From contig CM067555.1 of assembly GCA_034509755.1 (NCBI GenBank), forward strand, positions 46,148,255 to 46,212,254: a DNA stretch of 64,000 bases, given 5' to 3'. The notes beneath the pieces were generated by a model that made no database searches, had not been told where the DNA came from, and was given only the letters and a program-made list of their open reading frames with translations. The translations under genes were made by a program, and so were the position numbers. Of this stretch, positions 22,306 to 33,106 are shown piece by piece. Numbering within the stretch: position 1 is the first letter of the stretch; each line of letters starts with the position of its first letter. Source of the DNA: Anisodus tanguticus. Lineage: Eukaryota > Streptophyta > Magnoliopsida > Solanales > Solanaceae.

Positions 22306-24004
22306 TTATGATATCTGGACTAGGGGACTGGTAGGCTGTTGGGGGTGCAGGAGACACGGCTGTTGGGGGTGTCGGAGACACGACTGGATGCAGCAGAGGT
22401 GTTGTTGGGGTGTTGGACCGAGAGCAGGGAACTGTTTGGGTGGTGCCGACAGTGTTGGAACTGTTGGAACTGTTGGAGCAGTGTGCTGCTGTTGATATAG
22501 AGTTTGGATGGCCGGGGACAGACTCTGTTCATCGAGAAAGATGTAATCGGTGGTCTGAAATTTTTGAAGATTTGAAAAAGGAAAGGTTGTCTCGTCAAAG
22601 GTGACGTGACGGGAGACGATGATTTTGCGAGTGGCAATGTCATAGCACAGGTAGCCCCGATGATTATGAGATAGACCAATGAAGACAAAGGGAAGAGTGC
22701 GAGGGGCAAGTTTGTGAGGTGCAGTGAAGGCTATGTTAGGGTAGCATAAGCATCCAAAAATGCGTAGGTGATCATATGATGGTAGCCTACGGTATAAGAT
22801 TTCGGTAGAGGTTTTGTTTTGGAGAGTGCTAGTTGGTAAAATATTATGAAGGGATTCTACCATTTTAACAGCATAAACCCAAAAAGACGGTGATAGACAA
22901 GCATGAAACAGAAGGGTGCGAACCATGTTATTGATGGTACGTATAATTCGTTCAGCCTTTCCATTTTGGGAGGAAGTATAGGGACAAGAAAAATGGAAAA
23001 TCATACCTTGTTTAGAACATAAATTGTGAAATGTCGAGTTATTAAATTCACGTCCATTATCACATTGGAATGATTTGATAGATTTTTCAAATTGTGTTTT
23101 AATGAATTTTTGAAACTCAAGGAATTTGGCAAAAACTTCAGATTTGAATTTCAGTGGGTAAATCCAGACAAAATGTGAAAAATCATCTAAGAATACTAGA
23201 TAGAATTTGTGACCCAAAGAGCTAGCAATCGGAGATGTCCACAAATCAGCATGAACAATATCAAAAGGAGAAAAAGTAACACTGTTTGATGATATAAATG
23301 GAAGACGAGTATGCTTGCCTAGTGGTAAGAAAAACAGTGTTGGGCAATTTTTCCATTATTACATTGAATACGCTAGTCCTAAGAAAAGTAAAAATTGGGT
23401 CTCCGGGGTGTCCGAGTCTGTTGTGCCAAGTTGAGGGAGAGATCACCGCAAGGGATAGAGGTGCTTGTGGTCTGACAGCGAAAGATTGAGTAAATGGGTA
23501 GAGGTCTCCCACACTATTGCAGTGTGTAAGAATTTTCTCCGTATTGAGTTCCTTCACAGAAAAACCAAAAGGGTCAAATTTGACAGACACTGAGTTATTG
23601 CTAGTGAATTTTCTAACAGAGATTAAGTTTTTAATGATGTTAGGGGTGTATAGGACGTGGTTTAGGGAGAAAGGCGGATGTGGATGTTTGGTGTGTGTGT
23701 TACCGTAACCTTCAATTAGAATGTGATGACCATTGCCGACAGTAATAAATTGAGGACACTTTAACCGAAGTAGTTGAGATAAGTTACCTGACGACCGAGT
23801 GAGGTGAGATGTGGCTCCGGTGTCCATGTACCAATTTTCGTCGGGTTGTTGAAGTCTCACGGTGTTGTAGGCCTGACCCAAATCAGTGGGACCCAAGCTG
23901 CTGCCTTGCGGTTGCTGCTTTGGACGGTGATCGGTGGGCTCGCCGCTGCTCGCCGCGGGCTCTGCTGTTCGGCCGGGGCAGAGCCCAACAGGCCAGACGA
24001 CCAA
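22306..24004 (-). pseudogene. copia-1 protease and integrase
   Basis: The protease motif is in ENWYMDTGATSHLTRSSG, near 23820. The GAG-pre-integrase zinc region is TWHNRLGHPGDP, near 23410, after which the frame breaks. The integrase core resumes at 23244, with LVFLDDFSHFVWIYPLKF, FQCDNGREFNNSTFHN and YTSSQNGKAERIIRTINN, covering the D and E catalytic blocks. A proline-rich tail follows (VPTVPTVPTLSAPPKQFP near 22450). At least one frameshift separates protease from integrase. Confidence 0.88.
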
Positions 24005-24072
24005 GGCTGCTGGAACTGGGCCCCTGCAGTTGGATATGGGCTTGCAGGCGAGGCCCAGTTATGCTGGTTGGG

Positions 24073-24972
24073 TCATGCTGGTTGCTGTCCAACCCACTGG
24101 AAATAGGTAGGATATGGATCTGGCTGATGTCCAGCCCACTGGTTGCGTTGGCCCTTGCCTTTGTTGTTCTTGCCACGGCCTCTGCCGCCACTACCTCCGC
24201 CACGGGACTGCTGTTGTTGGTGGTCATACGGTGATGACGGGGTGGTGTTGATCGCCGGTGATGTCATCCCTTCAACGGCTAACGCCTTTTGATTATGCTC
24301 CTCTTATTTAGCACGTCGAGTTTCTTCCAACAATAGTTGTGAACATGCCTTGGTGAAACTAGGTAGTGGATCAGCCTGTTGAATCATTGTTGCAAGTGTA
24401 TCGTATTCACCTTTCGGTAGACCAGCAACTAATTGGAGTACCATCTTGGTTTCAGAAATAGATGTCCCGACGTTGGACAGTTGGTCGGCTATGAGTTTTA
24501 GTTGTTTGCAATATTCAGACATATTGTTAAAATTCTCGAGGCGCGTATTGTTGAATTGTTCTTTCAAATACACGGCCCTAGTATTTTTGTTATCCTTAAA
24601 AAGTTCTTCCAACCGTACCCAAAGGTCACGTGCCGTGGCGCCCATTTTCATGATAGTACACAACAAGTCTTTTGAGATGGTGTCGTATATCCACTATTTG
24701 ACGATAGCGTCAAGGCGACGCCATGTTGGTTCGGTAATGTCGGTGGGACGAGGAACAGAGTCATCAATATGGCCGAGCACGGTGTACGCACATGCATGAA
24801 TATAGAATAGTTCTGTCCACATGGAATATTGACAGTCTTCTTGATCAAGAATTATAGGGATATAGTTCTTGATGTTTGTAACGGCGAAAGCCGGGTAAAA
24901 AGGAGACGATGATCGTTGAGAGGAGTTGTCAAAAGTGCCAGTGGAGGAACTGGAATTTGTAGGGGAAGACAT
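24073..24972 (-). pseudogene. copia-1 gag, interrupted by stops
   Basis: The N-terminal part starts at the ATG at 24972 (MSSPTNSSSSTGTFDNSSQR). An in-frame TAG follows IVK at about 24692. The capsid-like part (ARDLWVRLEELFKDNKNTRA, LVAGLPKGEYDTLATMIQQ) runs from 24666 to 24304, where a TAA interrupts it. A Gly/Arg-rich stretch (QSRGGGSGGRGRGKNNKGKG) follows, where many copia Gag proteins bind nucleic acid. No CCHC knuckle is seen. Confidence 0.85.
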
Positions 24973-25084
24973 AGTGGTTACCGGTGTGCCGTCGTCCGAC
25001 GGGAAAAAAAATTCGAGAGAGTGGGGGTGGGTCGTCGGCTGTTATTGAGAGAGAGAGAGGAGAGGAAAGAAAAATTAGGTTTAG

Positions 25085-25097
25085 GCTCTTGATACCA
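25085..25097 (-). promoter_or_regulatory. copia-1 primer-binding site
   Basis: Minus-strand TGGTATCAAGAGC directly abuts the 5' LTR. It is complementary to the 3' end of initiator tRNA-Met except for small changes. Confidence 0.85.
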
Positions 25098-25291
25098 TGT
25101 TTGATAGAATAATTTCCCTTGGGGATTCTTTTCATTATTCACAATATATATAGTTGTACAAATGTTGATTCCTAATACGTACGAATTCTAACTTACCTTA
25201 AATGGTTGATTCCTAATACAATAAGAATCCTAAGTTACCTTAAATATATATCAATCATAATTACAAAATATATGGAGACTATTCACTAATA
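25098..25291 (-). repeat. 5' LTR of copia-1
   Basis: 194-bp LTR paired with the one at 20391. TGATT follows it as the target duplication. Confidence 0.93.
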
Positions 25292-25296
25292 TGATT

Positions 25297-25963
25297 AGCA
25301 CATGCTATTTATTATTTAGTAACAAAAGTTACCCGTTGCTAATATTTATGGTATTATATGATAGCTAGTAATCAAAATTTGACCAACATAATTGTACACA
25401 CCTAGTCACATATTACTAGACTAGATAATGTTCTAGGAGTAAAATACTAATTACATGATAATGACTCTGAAGTCGTGCACGTATCAATTTTTAACTCTCT
25501 TTCTTCTTCATAATTATTGGTTTCCTATTTTTAGGTTCTATAAAATTGTAACATTGATTATTCAACATTAAAGGACATGTTTGATGTTCCTATTGTTTTT
25601 TTGGACAATTTTATTAAATCTTGCTAATAATCATGATTTTGTACTTTAAGTAGTAATACCTATCCAGCTATTAAGAATGTGGAGAACTACTTAAAAACAC
25701 AAATATCTATATCTCTATTCTTTTAACTTAATCACTAATATATGAAGACAGTGGATGATAGCTGCAGAATATTAACAATGATAGATAAATTAATTAAGAA
25801 TACATTTGACTATAAGTAATTTAATTTATTCATGTCAAATGGGGAGTAAACTAAAGAATAATTGCACGATGAGGATAATGGATAAATAATTACTGCATGA
25901 GAAGATCTACTATATAGTTTAGTAGAGATGCACAAGAAAAAGTAGTTTGTGAAACTAGATAAT
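25297..25963. other. Spacer between two copia elements
   Basis: Continuation of the sequence that copia-1 interrupted (GTAACAAAAGTTACCCGTTG near 25320), then AT-rich DNA. No gene seen. Confidence 0.35.
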
Positions 25964-25977
25964 TAATAGTATTTAAT

Positions 25978-26680
25978 TGGGGGACATCTATCATTTTCTA
26001 TCCACGTCCGCTGTCAGTATCAACCCTTCCACATCTCTAATTGTCCTCGTCAATCCTCCCACCGCTTTCGCAACAATATCTCCATCAACGTGGCATAGCG
26101 GACTTGGTCATCCGGGTGCTCATATTTTTTATTCCCTCAGAAACCGAAATTTAATCAAATGTAATAAAGAGAACCTTTCTCATAGTTGCTCCTCTTGTCA
26201 TCTAGGGAAACATGTTAGACTACCATTTACGCTTTCTCTAAGTATTACGTTCTCTTCCTTTGATATTATTCATGCAGATTTATGGACTTCTCCTATAACT
26301 AGCAACCTAGGCCACAAATATTATTTGGTATTTTTGATTGGTTTCTCTCACTTCCTTTGGGTCTATCCGCTTAAACTCAAATCTCAAGTGTTCTCCAAAT
26401 TCATTGAATTTCGTACACTAGTTAAAACACAATTTGAAAAAGACATCAACACGTTTCAATGTGATAATGATCGTGAGTTCAATAATACCCTTTTTTCATA
26501 AATTTTGTGCGACTAATGGCATGATCTTTCGTTTCTCGTGCCCCCATACCTCCCCTCAAAATGGTAAAGCCGAAAGAATTCTCCGTACCATTAATTATAT
26601 GATTCATACCCTTCTTTTTCATGTGTCTCTCCCCCTACCTTTTGGGTATATGCATTAAAAATGGTGTAACATATTCTTAA
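25978..26680 (+). pseudogene. copia-2 integrase
   Basis: Contains STWHSGLGHPGAHIFYSLR (zinc-binding region, with Asn-Arg of the usual HNRLGHP changed to Ser-Gly), then C-x2-C in SHSCSSCHLGKHVRLPF and FDIIHADLWTSPITSNLGHK. The core has FQCDNDREFNNT and, after a frame change near 26501, SPQNGKAERILRTINYM. It is broken and missing the C-terminus. Confidence 0.85.
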
Positions 26681-26972
26681 TATCTTACCTACCCGTGCGA
26701 TTCAAAATAGGACACCCACCGAAATTTTCTACCGTCGGATCCCTACCTATGATCACCTTAGAATTTTCCGTTGTCTGTGCCATCCAAATCTGACATCCAC
26801 GCCCCCCACAAATTAGCACCTTAGTCCACTCCGAGTGCATTCCTAGGTTTCCCGTCAAACCATAGGGGGTACTTGTGCTATGAACTATCCACCGACAAAA
26901 TCATAATCTCACGCCACGTCACAAATTAGCACCTCGGTCACCTTTGCTGAGTCACTAATTACAGATTCCTTA

Positions 26973-27600
26973 ATGATTATGACACATCACCGCTTGTCTA
27001 CCATGAACTCCGTCGTGCAGCCACTGCTCCGGCAGCAGCCGACGCACCCACTTCCACCACAGCTCAATCACCTCTCGGTCAGGTCACTGCCAGCACCGGC
27101 AGTCTGTCGGACAACCCAGTCAGTCCCATCAATATCTCTGTCACCACACCCACTATGTTGGACGACCATCGACTCCGACCCATCCACCGGTACAACCAAC
27201 CGACACCATTTGCGTCACCATCATCTCCCACCGCCACTCCAGTCACCCAACACCGCAACAGTACCTGACCTCAAAATCAGTCCCTGTTCCGGCAACCCAA
27301 CCCAGACCCCCGTAACTGTAACCCGTCACTATACTAGTAACCAAACTAGGTCACCACCATCTCCACCTCGACACACATCTCCCCACCCATCGCCGACACC
27401 GACTCACCCCAACCACACGATATAACCAGATCACAAACCGCACCACACTCTTCGTGATCACCCGAACCCATCCTCCATACCCCGCACTATGTCAACCTAA
27501 CCCAACGACTATCGGCCACCGTCACTGCCCCAAATAACCCAGACCAGCCACCCCACTAGAATACCCATCCTGCCCCTACCTCCATACACCAGATGGAAAC
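26973..27600 (+). pseudogene. copia-2 variable linker (Pro/Thr-rich)
   Basis: Region between integrase and RT corresponding to the proline-rich linker of copia-1. It has long runs of CCACC and CACCC and shows several frame changes. The stretch just before RT (METRAQHEIFKPK-like in copia-1) is recognisable at 27592-27640. Confidence 0.6.
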
Positions 27601-27639
27601 CCGTGCCCAACACGAGATTTTCAAACCAAAAGTCCAGTT

Positions 27640-29184
27640 TAACTTATCTACACAAACCATTTTCCCAATTCCCAAAAATCCAAAATTAGCCAAACTAGAC
27701 CCAAATTGAAATGAGGCCATGTGTGAGAAATTTAATGCTTTACCGAAACAACACACTTGGGATTTGGTTCCTATACCGGAGGGGGTGAATGTGATATGAT
27801 GCATGTGGCTTTTTCATTACAAATATAGAGACAGTAGTGATCTAGAGAGATATAAGGCGAGACTTGTGGCTAATGTCACTAATCAGCAGGAGGGTATTGA
27901 TTGTTGTGAGATGTTCATTTCGGTTGTTAAACCGGCTACCATTCACACAGTTCTGAGTATTGTTATGGGTATGCATTGGTTGATTCATCAGCTTGATGTG
28001 AAAAATATGTTTCTACATGGGCATTTGAAAGACATTGTTTACATGCACCAGCCGCCTGGTTTTGTCCATCCAGCAGCCTCTCAGTATGTATGTCATCTTC
28101 ATAAGTCACTTTATGGTTTGAAACATGCCCCTAGAGCGTGATATTATCACTTTGCACAGTACATTATGCAGATTGGGTTTGTCTTTAGCAAGTGTGATAA
28201 TTATCTATTTATTTTTTATAGAGGTAGTAGCATTTCTTATTTGTTGTTATATGTGGATGACGGTGTGCTTACTACATCATCTGATTTGTTGAAAATGAGA
28301 TCATTGCACTGCTTAAAACTGAATTTACTATGACTGACTTGGGGAAATTAAGTTATTTTTTGAGGATATCAGTTACTAGATCTGCAGATACTATGTTTTT
28401 GTGTCAACGCAAATATGCAGAGGAGATAGTGTACAGGGTTAAAATGGCAAACTGCAAGATAATGTCCACTCTGGTTTACTCTAAATCAAAGCTTAATGCT
28501 ATTGATGGTGATCCGGTGTCCGATCCCACCATTTATAAGAGTCTTGCAGGTGCACTATAATATCTTACATTCATCAGGCCTGATATTGCTTATGTTATTC
28601 AGCAGGTGTGCTTATTCATGCATGCCCATAGGGAGCCTAACTTTACTGCTTTTAAGTGTATCATTCGATATGTTAAGGGCACACTTGATTATGGATTGCA
28701 TCTATATCCCTTTGCACCGACCATGTTGTTGTCATATACGAATGCAAATTAAGCAGGGTGTTCGGACACGCGACGCTCCACCTCCGTCTATTGTGTGTTC
28801 TTAGGGGATAATCTTATTTCATGGTCTGCCAAGAGGCAAGCCCCCCTATCCCGTTCGAGTGCAGAAGCAGAGTATATAAGTGTTGCTAATGTTGTTGCTG
28901 AGATCTGCTGGCTCCGAAACCTTTTTTTGGAGCTTCAGTGTCCCTTGCGTAAGGCGTCTTTGGTATACTGTGATAACATATCCGTCATATATTTATCTCA
29001 TAATCCGATTCAGCATCAGCGAACCAAGCACATAGAGATGGATATACATTTTGTTCGTGAGAAGGTTGCTATAGGACTTGTTAAGGTGTTGCATGTGCCA
29101 TCTTCTTATCAGTATATGGATATCTTCACTAAAGGACTACCTAGAAAACTATTCCTCGACTTCAGATCCAGTCTAAGCGTCTGA
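27640..29184 (+). pseudogene. copia-2 reverse transcriptase and RNase H
   Basis: RT blocks are KARLVANVTNQQEGIDCCEM (27850-27910), HQLDVKNMFLHGHLKDIVYM, and a degraded LLLYVDDGVLTTSS near 28245. The connection region follows (LGKLSYFLRISVTRSADTMF near 28335). RNase H ends with LGDNLISWSAKRQAPLSRSS and QRTKHIEMDIHFVREKVA, then DIFTKGLPRKLF. A C-terminal SLSV* precedes the purine tract CTGAGGGGG and the LTR. Several stops break it. Confidence 0.88.
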
Positions 29185-29209
29185 CCTTCTCCCGCTTGGA
29201 CTGAGGGGG

Positions 29210-29377
29210 TGTATTAGTGAATATTATTTAAATATTCACCATATCTCTTGTAATTATTAGTGATGTATAATTATGGAAGAAATAGGATTCCTATTGTATT
29301 ATGATTTCACATTGTACACACTATATATATTTGTATTAATGAAAAGACTCTCCAAGGGAGATTAATACAATTCTACA
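29210..29377 (+). repeat. 3' LTR of copia-2
   Basis: 168-bp LTR from TGTATTAGTGAATATTATTT to ACAATTCTACA. It keeps TG...CA ends and follows a CTGAGGGGG purine tract. The start is related to that of copia-1 but the rest differs. Confidence 0.8.
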
Positions 29378-29743
29378 AATAGTATTCAATTACTTAAAAA
29401 TATTGCAAGTCCGTTGACATTAATAAAAAATAATTAGAAAAACACCTTCTGCAGTTTCATTCCATGACCTGATATACTCCCTCCGGATAAAAAATAGTGT
29501 GCACTCAGACAAAAAAAAACTCACCCATCTCTCTCTATTCACCGACAACACCACATAGGCTCATCCATCGTCTCAGCACCTCCTCCGACAACACCACATA
29601 GGCTCCTCAACCCCTGTTTTATCCCTAGCCCATGAAATCAATTTCCCTCAACTCCCAACACGTGCTCATCCAAATTCCCAACCAAACCCAACAACCCAAC
29701 AACCCAAAAGCCCCCTTTCACTATCACTCACCAACATAATCCC
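29378..29743. other. Spacer with C-rich sequence
   Basis: Contains ACTCCCTCCGGATAAAAAAT near 29476, the end motif of Stowaway-like MITEs, and two copies of ACAACACCACATAGGCTC (near 29546 and 29588). No gene seen. Confidence 0.35.
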
Positions 29744-31260
29744 CGGGAATGGAGTTATTACCATAGGGGCTTACGATGTGAGACATGTTTTTATTGACTT
29801 TGACAATATAGAGGATCACCTAGATGTTGCATCAAGAAAGTATATACCCCTAGGAGGTGAAGTTGTGATGATTGAGAAATAGAACACTAAATGTAAACCA
29901 AAACCAAATACTACTAGGGTCGTTGTTTGGATTACATTACCCGACTTACCATGGCATTACTACGAGTGGGATGCTATCAGTCGTATAGTTGGACCCATTG
30001 GAATCCTACTCGACATGGACAAAGCTACAATATCAAAATCAAGACCGACTACTGCCAAATTAAGGGTGGAAATTGATCTTGCAATGCCAATACTACATGA
30101 AGTTATGGTGCAGATCAGAAACAAAAATAGTAACGGTAAAATGCATGGGCACAATGATAGTACTTGTAGAATTCTTCATCCGAAATTGAGAGAGGAACCC
30201 AGAGGAGGTGAGAACTCTCAAACTACTAAATTTAGCCTATTTGGTTATGGGAGAAATGACAAATACAAAGACCAGAGGAAATTTCATGCTCTTAGAAGGG
30301 AAGGAAATCAAGACAATGTCAGAAACAATCAAATTGGATCAACAAATGCCAACAAGCTTAGTGAATCAGATACACAAACTACTACTAACTCACAGAACAA
30401 TGAGGAGGACGAAGGATGGCAGACAATTGCAAGAAGGAAATGTAGGACTACAAATCCTAACACATCTAATCATGCTCAGGGAAAGGGATCACATCCAAAT
30501 TTAAAGCGAGTGGAGTAAGTGATGCTCAGGCCACCAAATCTACTGGAAATTAGAATATTGTTATAGTTGCTCAAAACAATTCAGGGGAGTTGGCAAGAGG
30601 TTGTTAATATAGAAAACTCTTAAACTATTCATGAAGAACAACTACAGGGAAACCTGAAGAATCAAATGCATACAAGACTAGACAAAGAAAGGGAAATCGA
30701 AAAAAGAAAACAAAATGCAAAGCTCTCTACCACCAGAAAGAACACCAAAAAGATTGTCGAGGAGAAACAAATTGAATTTTCAGAAGCTGAAGACCAATGG
30801 AAAATCATGAACACTTCTCTTGTCGAAGTGAATATGGAAGAGGTAAAAAATGTTAACAAAAAAGGAAGAAAGTTTGCCTCCAAAGCTTCTATACCCAATG
30901 ATGTAATCCTAGGTAATGAACAACAAGAAGTTATCACCAACAATAATGTTCAATGCCCCAACTTTGGTCTTGATCTGAAATTAGCTGAAAGGTATGCAGG
31001 ATGGAGGAATAGAGAAAGTGGTTATGAACATCACTTGCTAGAGGATCCACTTGGGATTCAAGATCCATGAGGCAGTAGCTCTGAAGTTAACAAGATGTGC
31101 AATATTAGTGAAGTTCCTCCTATCAACACTGATCAAGACCATGATATGGTCATGGTAAACTTATCAGAGGATTTTGGTCATTCCAAGTCAGATGATGAGC
31201 AAACTAGAGGAACAAGAGGACATCTTATGTGTAATCCTATTCGGAAAGCTTTTGATGCGA
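29744..31260 (+). pseudogene. L1-type LINE ORF1 (DUF4283-like), broken
   Basis: Reading across one stop gives GAYDVRHVFIDFDNIEDHLD, VVVWITLPDLPWHYYEWDAI, IVGPIGILLDMDKATISKSR and TTAKLRVEIDL. This order matches the DUF4283 domain of plant L1-type ORF1 proteins. The half-knuckle MHGHNDSTCR follows. The downstream part (30015-30518 and 30666-31070) is charged and low in recognisable motifs (KREIEKRKQNAK-like). No endonuclease or reverse transcriptase follows, so only the nucleic-acid-binding ORF is left. It could also be a host-captured DUF4283 gene fragment. Confidence 0.7.
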
Positions 31261-31289
31261 CCTGATATCGGAGAAAAATTAGAAATTTA

Positions 31290-31392
31290 TTGAAAGTAAC
31301 CTCTCTACTCACAACGTAGAGCTAAGATCTACGTATACCGCACGCTCCCCAAGTCTCAACATGTGAGATCATACTTATTATGTTATTGTTAA
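31290..31392 (+). mobile_element. LINE/TS-SINE tail remnant
   Basis: CTCTACTCACAACGTAGAGC, then TAAGATCTACGTATACCGCA, then CTCCCCAAGTCTCAACATGT, ending in ATTATGTTATTGTTAACTG. The order matches the conserved 3' tail of Solanaceae RTE LINEs and TS SINEs, with mutations. Confidence 0.6.
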
Positions 31393-31937
31393 CTGTCGAT
31401 AGACCAGTAAGGATAAAGGCTTAGGGTTGGAATTATTTAACAGTATTGTGGCATCAAAGTGCGAACGGTGTGCGGATGCACTCAGAGTTGAACGACTCAT
31501 GCGTGACCAATGCGCGACAGTGGAGCAACTCCAGAGAGTTAGCACGATCAGATCACAGTCGTGCCACCTGATTCCAAAGTAGAAAAAGGTATGTTGGAGA
31601 CCTGGTCTCTTTACACATGCATGATCTACGAAGTGAGTAGATGACCGTAGGGCCAAGAATCGTCTAATTTCGTTGAGAAATGAAAGAGATATTGGTTCAC
31701 GAAGTAAGGTGTTTGAGACATGAAAATGTGGTGTGGGACAAATCTACCACATCGGTGGGAATAGGAAGAATTGCTCTCTATATAAGTCTCTAATGTGGTA
31801 AAGGGTTTGGATCCCCAAGGGGTATCCCATGTGTTTAAAGGAGGGAAGACCTAGATGTGCTTGGGTTCAAAGCTAAGCCCACACGCGCGCCGCCGCCGCC
31901 CGCCCGTCCGGTCCGGTCTCGGGCTCGGCACGGTCAC
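31393..31937. other. Unclassified LTR-like or promoter-like sequence
   Basis: Not AT-rich like the surroundings. It contains CTACCACATCGGTGGGAATA followed by TGCTCTCTATATAAGTCTCT (31776-31795, TATA-like) and then GTGTTTAAAGGAGGG. This arrangement resembles the U3/R part of an LTR, but I could not find the other ends. Confidence 0.35.
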
Positions 31938-32010
31938 GGGTCGTGGGTCGTGGGTCGTGGGTCGTGGGTCGTGGGTCGTGGGTCGTGGGTCGTGGGTCGT
32001 GGGTCGTGGG
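31938..32010. repeat. (GGGTCGT)n tandem array
   Basis: About ten perfect units of the 7-mer GGGTCGT, preceded by a CG-rich run (CGCGCGCCGCCGCCGCCCGC near 31885). The local base composition is far above the window average. Because seven is not a multiple of three, all frames stay open across it and give seven-residue peptide repeats, which is not evidence of coding. Confidence 0.92.
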
Positions 32011-32926
32011 GCCGTGGGCCTTTCTTTCGATATTATCTTTTTGGACCGAGAACTCGCCGATGTACGCTTTGATCCCCGAAGAAGTTTCATATAACAAAAA
32101 GATCCTACTAGCTTCTATTTGGCTATGTCGATCTTTGAAAATCCAATGTCATGAAATTTTAAATTTCACATGTGAATTTTGGAATTTAATGATAATAGTT
32201 ATTTTTCAATTACAAAATCTAAAAAATAACTATTTGTAAGTTTAAGAGAACTCGAACTCAATTATATTTTTTTGTCTTTTATTATGAGTCCCATTTACCC
32301 ATTTAATTTGGGAAACACTTGGTACGTACTTAAATAGGACTATAATGGAGTATGTTATGTATTCCACAATAGATTTAGTAGCTTTGTCAATTGCTTCTAG
32401 AAAAACAAAAATATGATAGTACTATAAGCAACCAAGAAAAATAGAAAAATTGAGTAGAGAAAATCAGGAGATGGATGTGAGGGAAACGTGAAGGAATGGA
32501 GGAAGTTGGTGGAGTATCTTTCCAAGTACAAAATCAATCAGATCACAATAGCTTCTCTACTTACTACCTCTAGTGGTGACAAATCTACACTACTAAATAA
32601 ACTTCACCCGTCGTATTTATATTAAATATAATTATTAAACATACGGCAAGAGATTTGAGAATTTAAAAACTTCTTTGATCAAAATGTTTTATCTTTTTAA
32701 CGGTTGTTCATAACACAAATTCAAATTAATTAAATTAACAAATTTTGTGAAGGATATTTAACAAGGAAAAAGACAAAATAAAAACTAAAAAATAAAACAA
32801 AAATAGCTTGTTAGAGTAGGTGAGTAAAGTACCCCCACAAATAAAGGAGAGAACTCCCGAGTTTTAAGGGCTCAAGAAAAAAAAAGATTTTTTATTTTAC
32901 CAATTCCCAATATATAACTCACAAAG
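32011..32926. other. AT-rich intergenic, no gene seen
   Basis: After GGGGCCGTGGGCC the composition drops back to AT-rich. No supported features. Confidence 0.3.
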
Positions 32927-32938
32927 AGAGACATTTGA

Positions 32939-33094
32939 CCTGCATAAACTTTCTTGGTTGAGTCAGTCACATATGGCTTGTCAAGTGTGGTTAATTGGCT
33001 GCCGTGATTTGTAGGCTACTGCGTCAGTCCGGGGTTTACTCGCGCACTCGAGAGAATAGCGGCTGCGGGTTCCTTCGTCAAAAAAAAAAAAAAA
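32939..33094 (+). mobile_element. SINE with 12-bp TSD
   Basis: A 156-bp element that opens CCTGCATAAACTTTCTTGGT and contains GGCTACTGCGTCAGTCCGGG and GTTTACTCGCGCACTCGAGA (a degenerate B box). It ends TTCCTTCGTC plus poly(A). The direct repeat AGAGACATTTGA is found at 32927-32938 and 33095-33106. The intact tail and duplication point to a fairly young insertion. It is probably a SolS family member. Confidence 0.85.
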
Positions 33095-33106
33095 AGAGAC
33101 ATTTGA

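Larger units (their letters stand above)
20391..25291 (-). mobile_element. Complete Ty1/copia element, Ale/Retrofit-like (copia-1)
   Basis: Full-length 4.9-kb LTR retrotransposon on the minus strand. Its 5' LTR is 25098-25291 and its 3' LTR 20391-20585. Five-base target duplications TGATT flank it at 20386-20390 and 25292-25296. The primer-binding site (TGGTATCAAGAGC on the minus strand) adjoins the 5' LTR and the purine tract GAGGGGGAG adjoins the 3' LTR. Domain order is gag, protease, integrase, reverse transcriptase, RNase H, as in copia. About 16 differences in 195 LTR bases indicate an old insertion. Lineage naming is from the RT motifs and small size. Confidence 0.95.
25978..29377 (+). 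mobile_element. 5'-truncated copia element (copia-2), no 5' LTR or gag
   Basis: Plus-strand relative of copia-1. The similarity begins abruptly at 25978, in the region just upstream of the GAG-pre-integrase domain (compare VGDLYPFTQ of copia-1). It continues through integrase, RT and RNase H to a complete 3' LTR. The 5' LTR, gag and protease are absent. The sequence AATAGTATTTAATT just before the left junction (25964-25977) recurs as AATAGTATTCAATT just after the 3' LTR (29378-29391). Many frameshifts and stops are present. Confidence 0.88.

Noticed and set aside
22190..24234. Plus-strand open frames rich in Gly, Cys and Ala across copia-1
   Set aside because: They are antisense shadows of the GC-richer gag/integrase linker of copia-1 on the minus strand.
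20386..29391. copia-1 and copia-2 as one large element
   Set aside because: They are in opposite orientation, have different LTRs, and copia-1 has its own TSD closing at 25296.
31938..32010. Interstitial telomere repeat
   Set aside because: The unit GGGTCGT is not the plant telomere unit TTTAGGG or a simple variant tract of it.
31851..32239. Several overlapping open frames with PTTHDPR- or RGSWVVG-type repeats
   Set aside because: They are produced on both strands by the (GGGTCGT)n array, which is open in every frame. No promoter, domain or splice context supports a protein.
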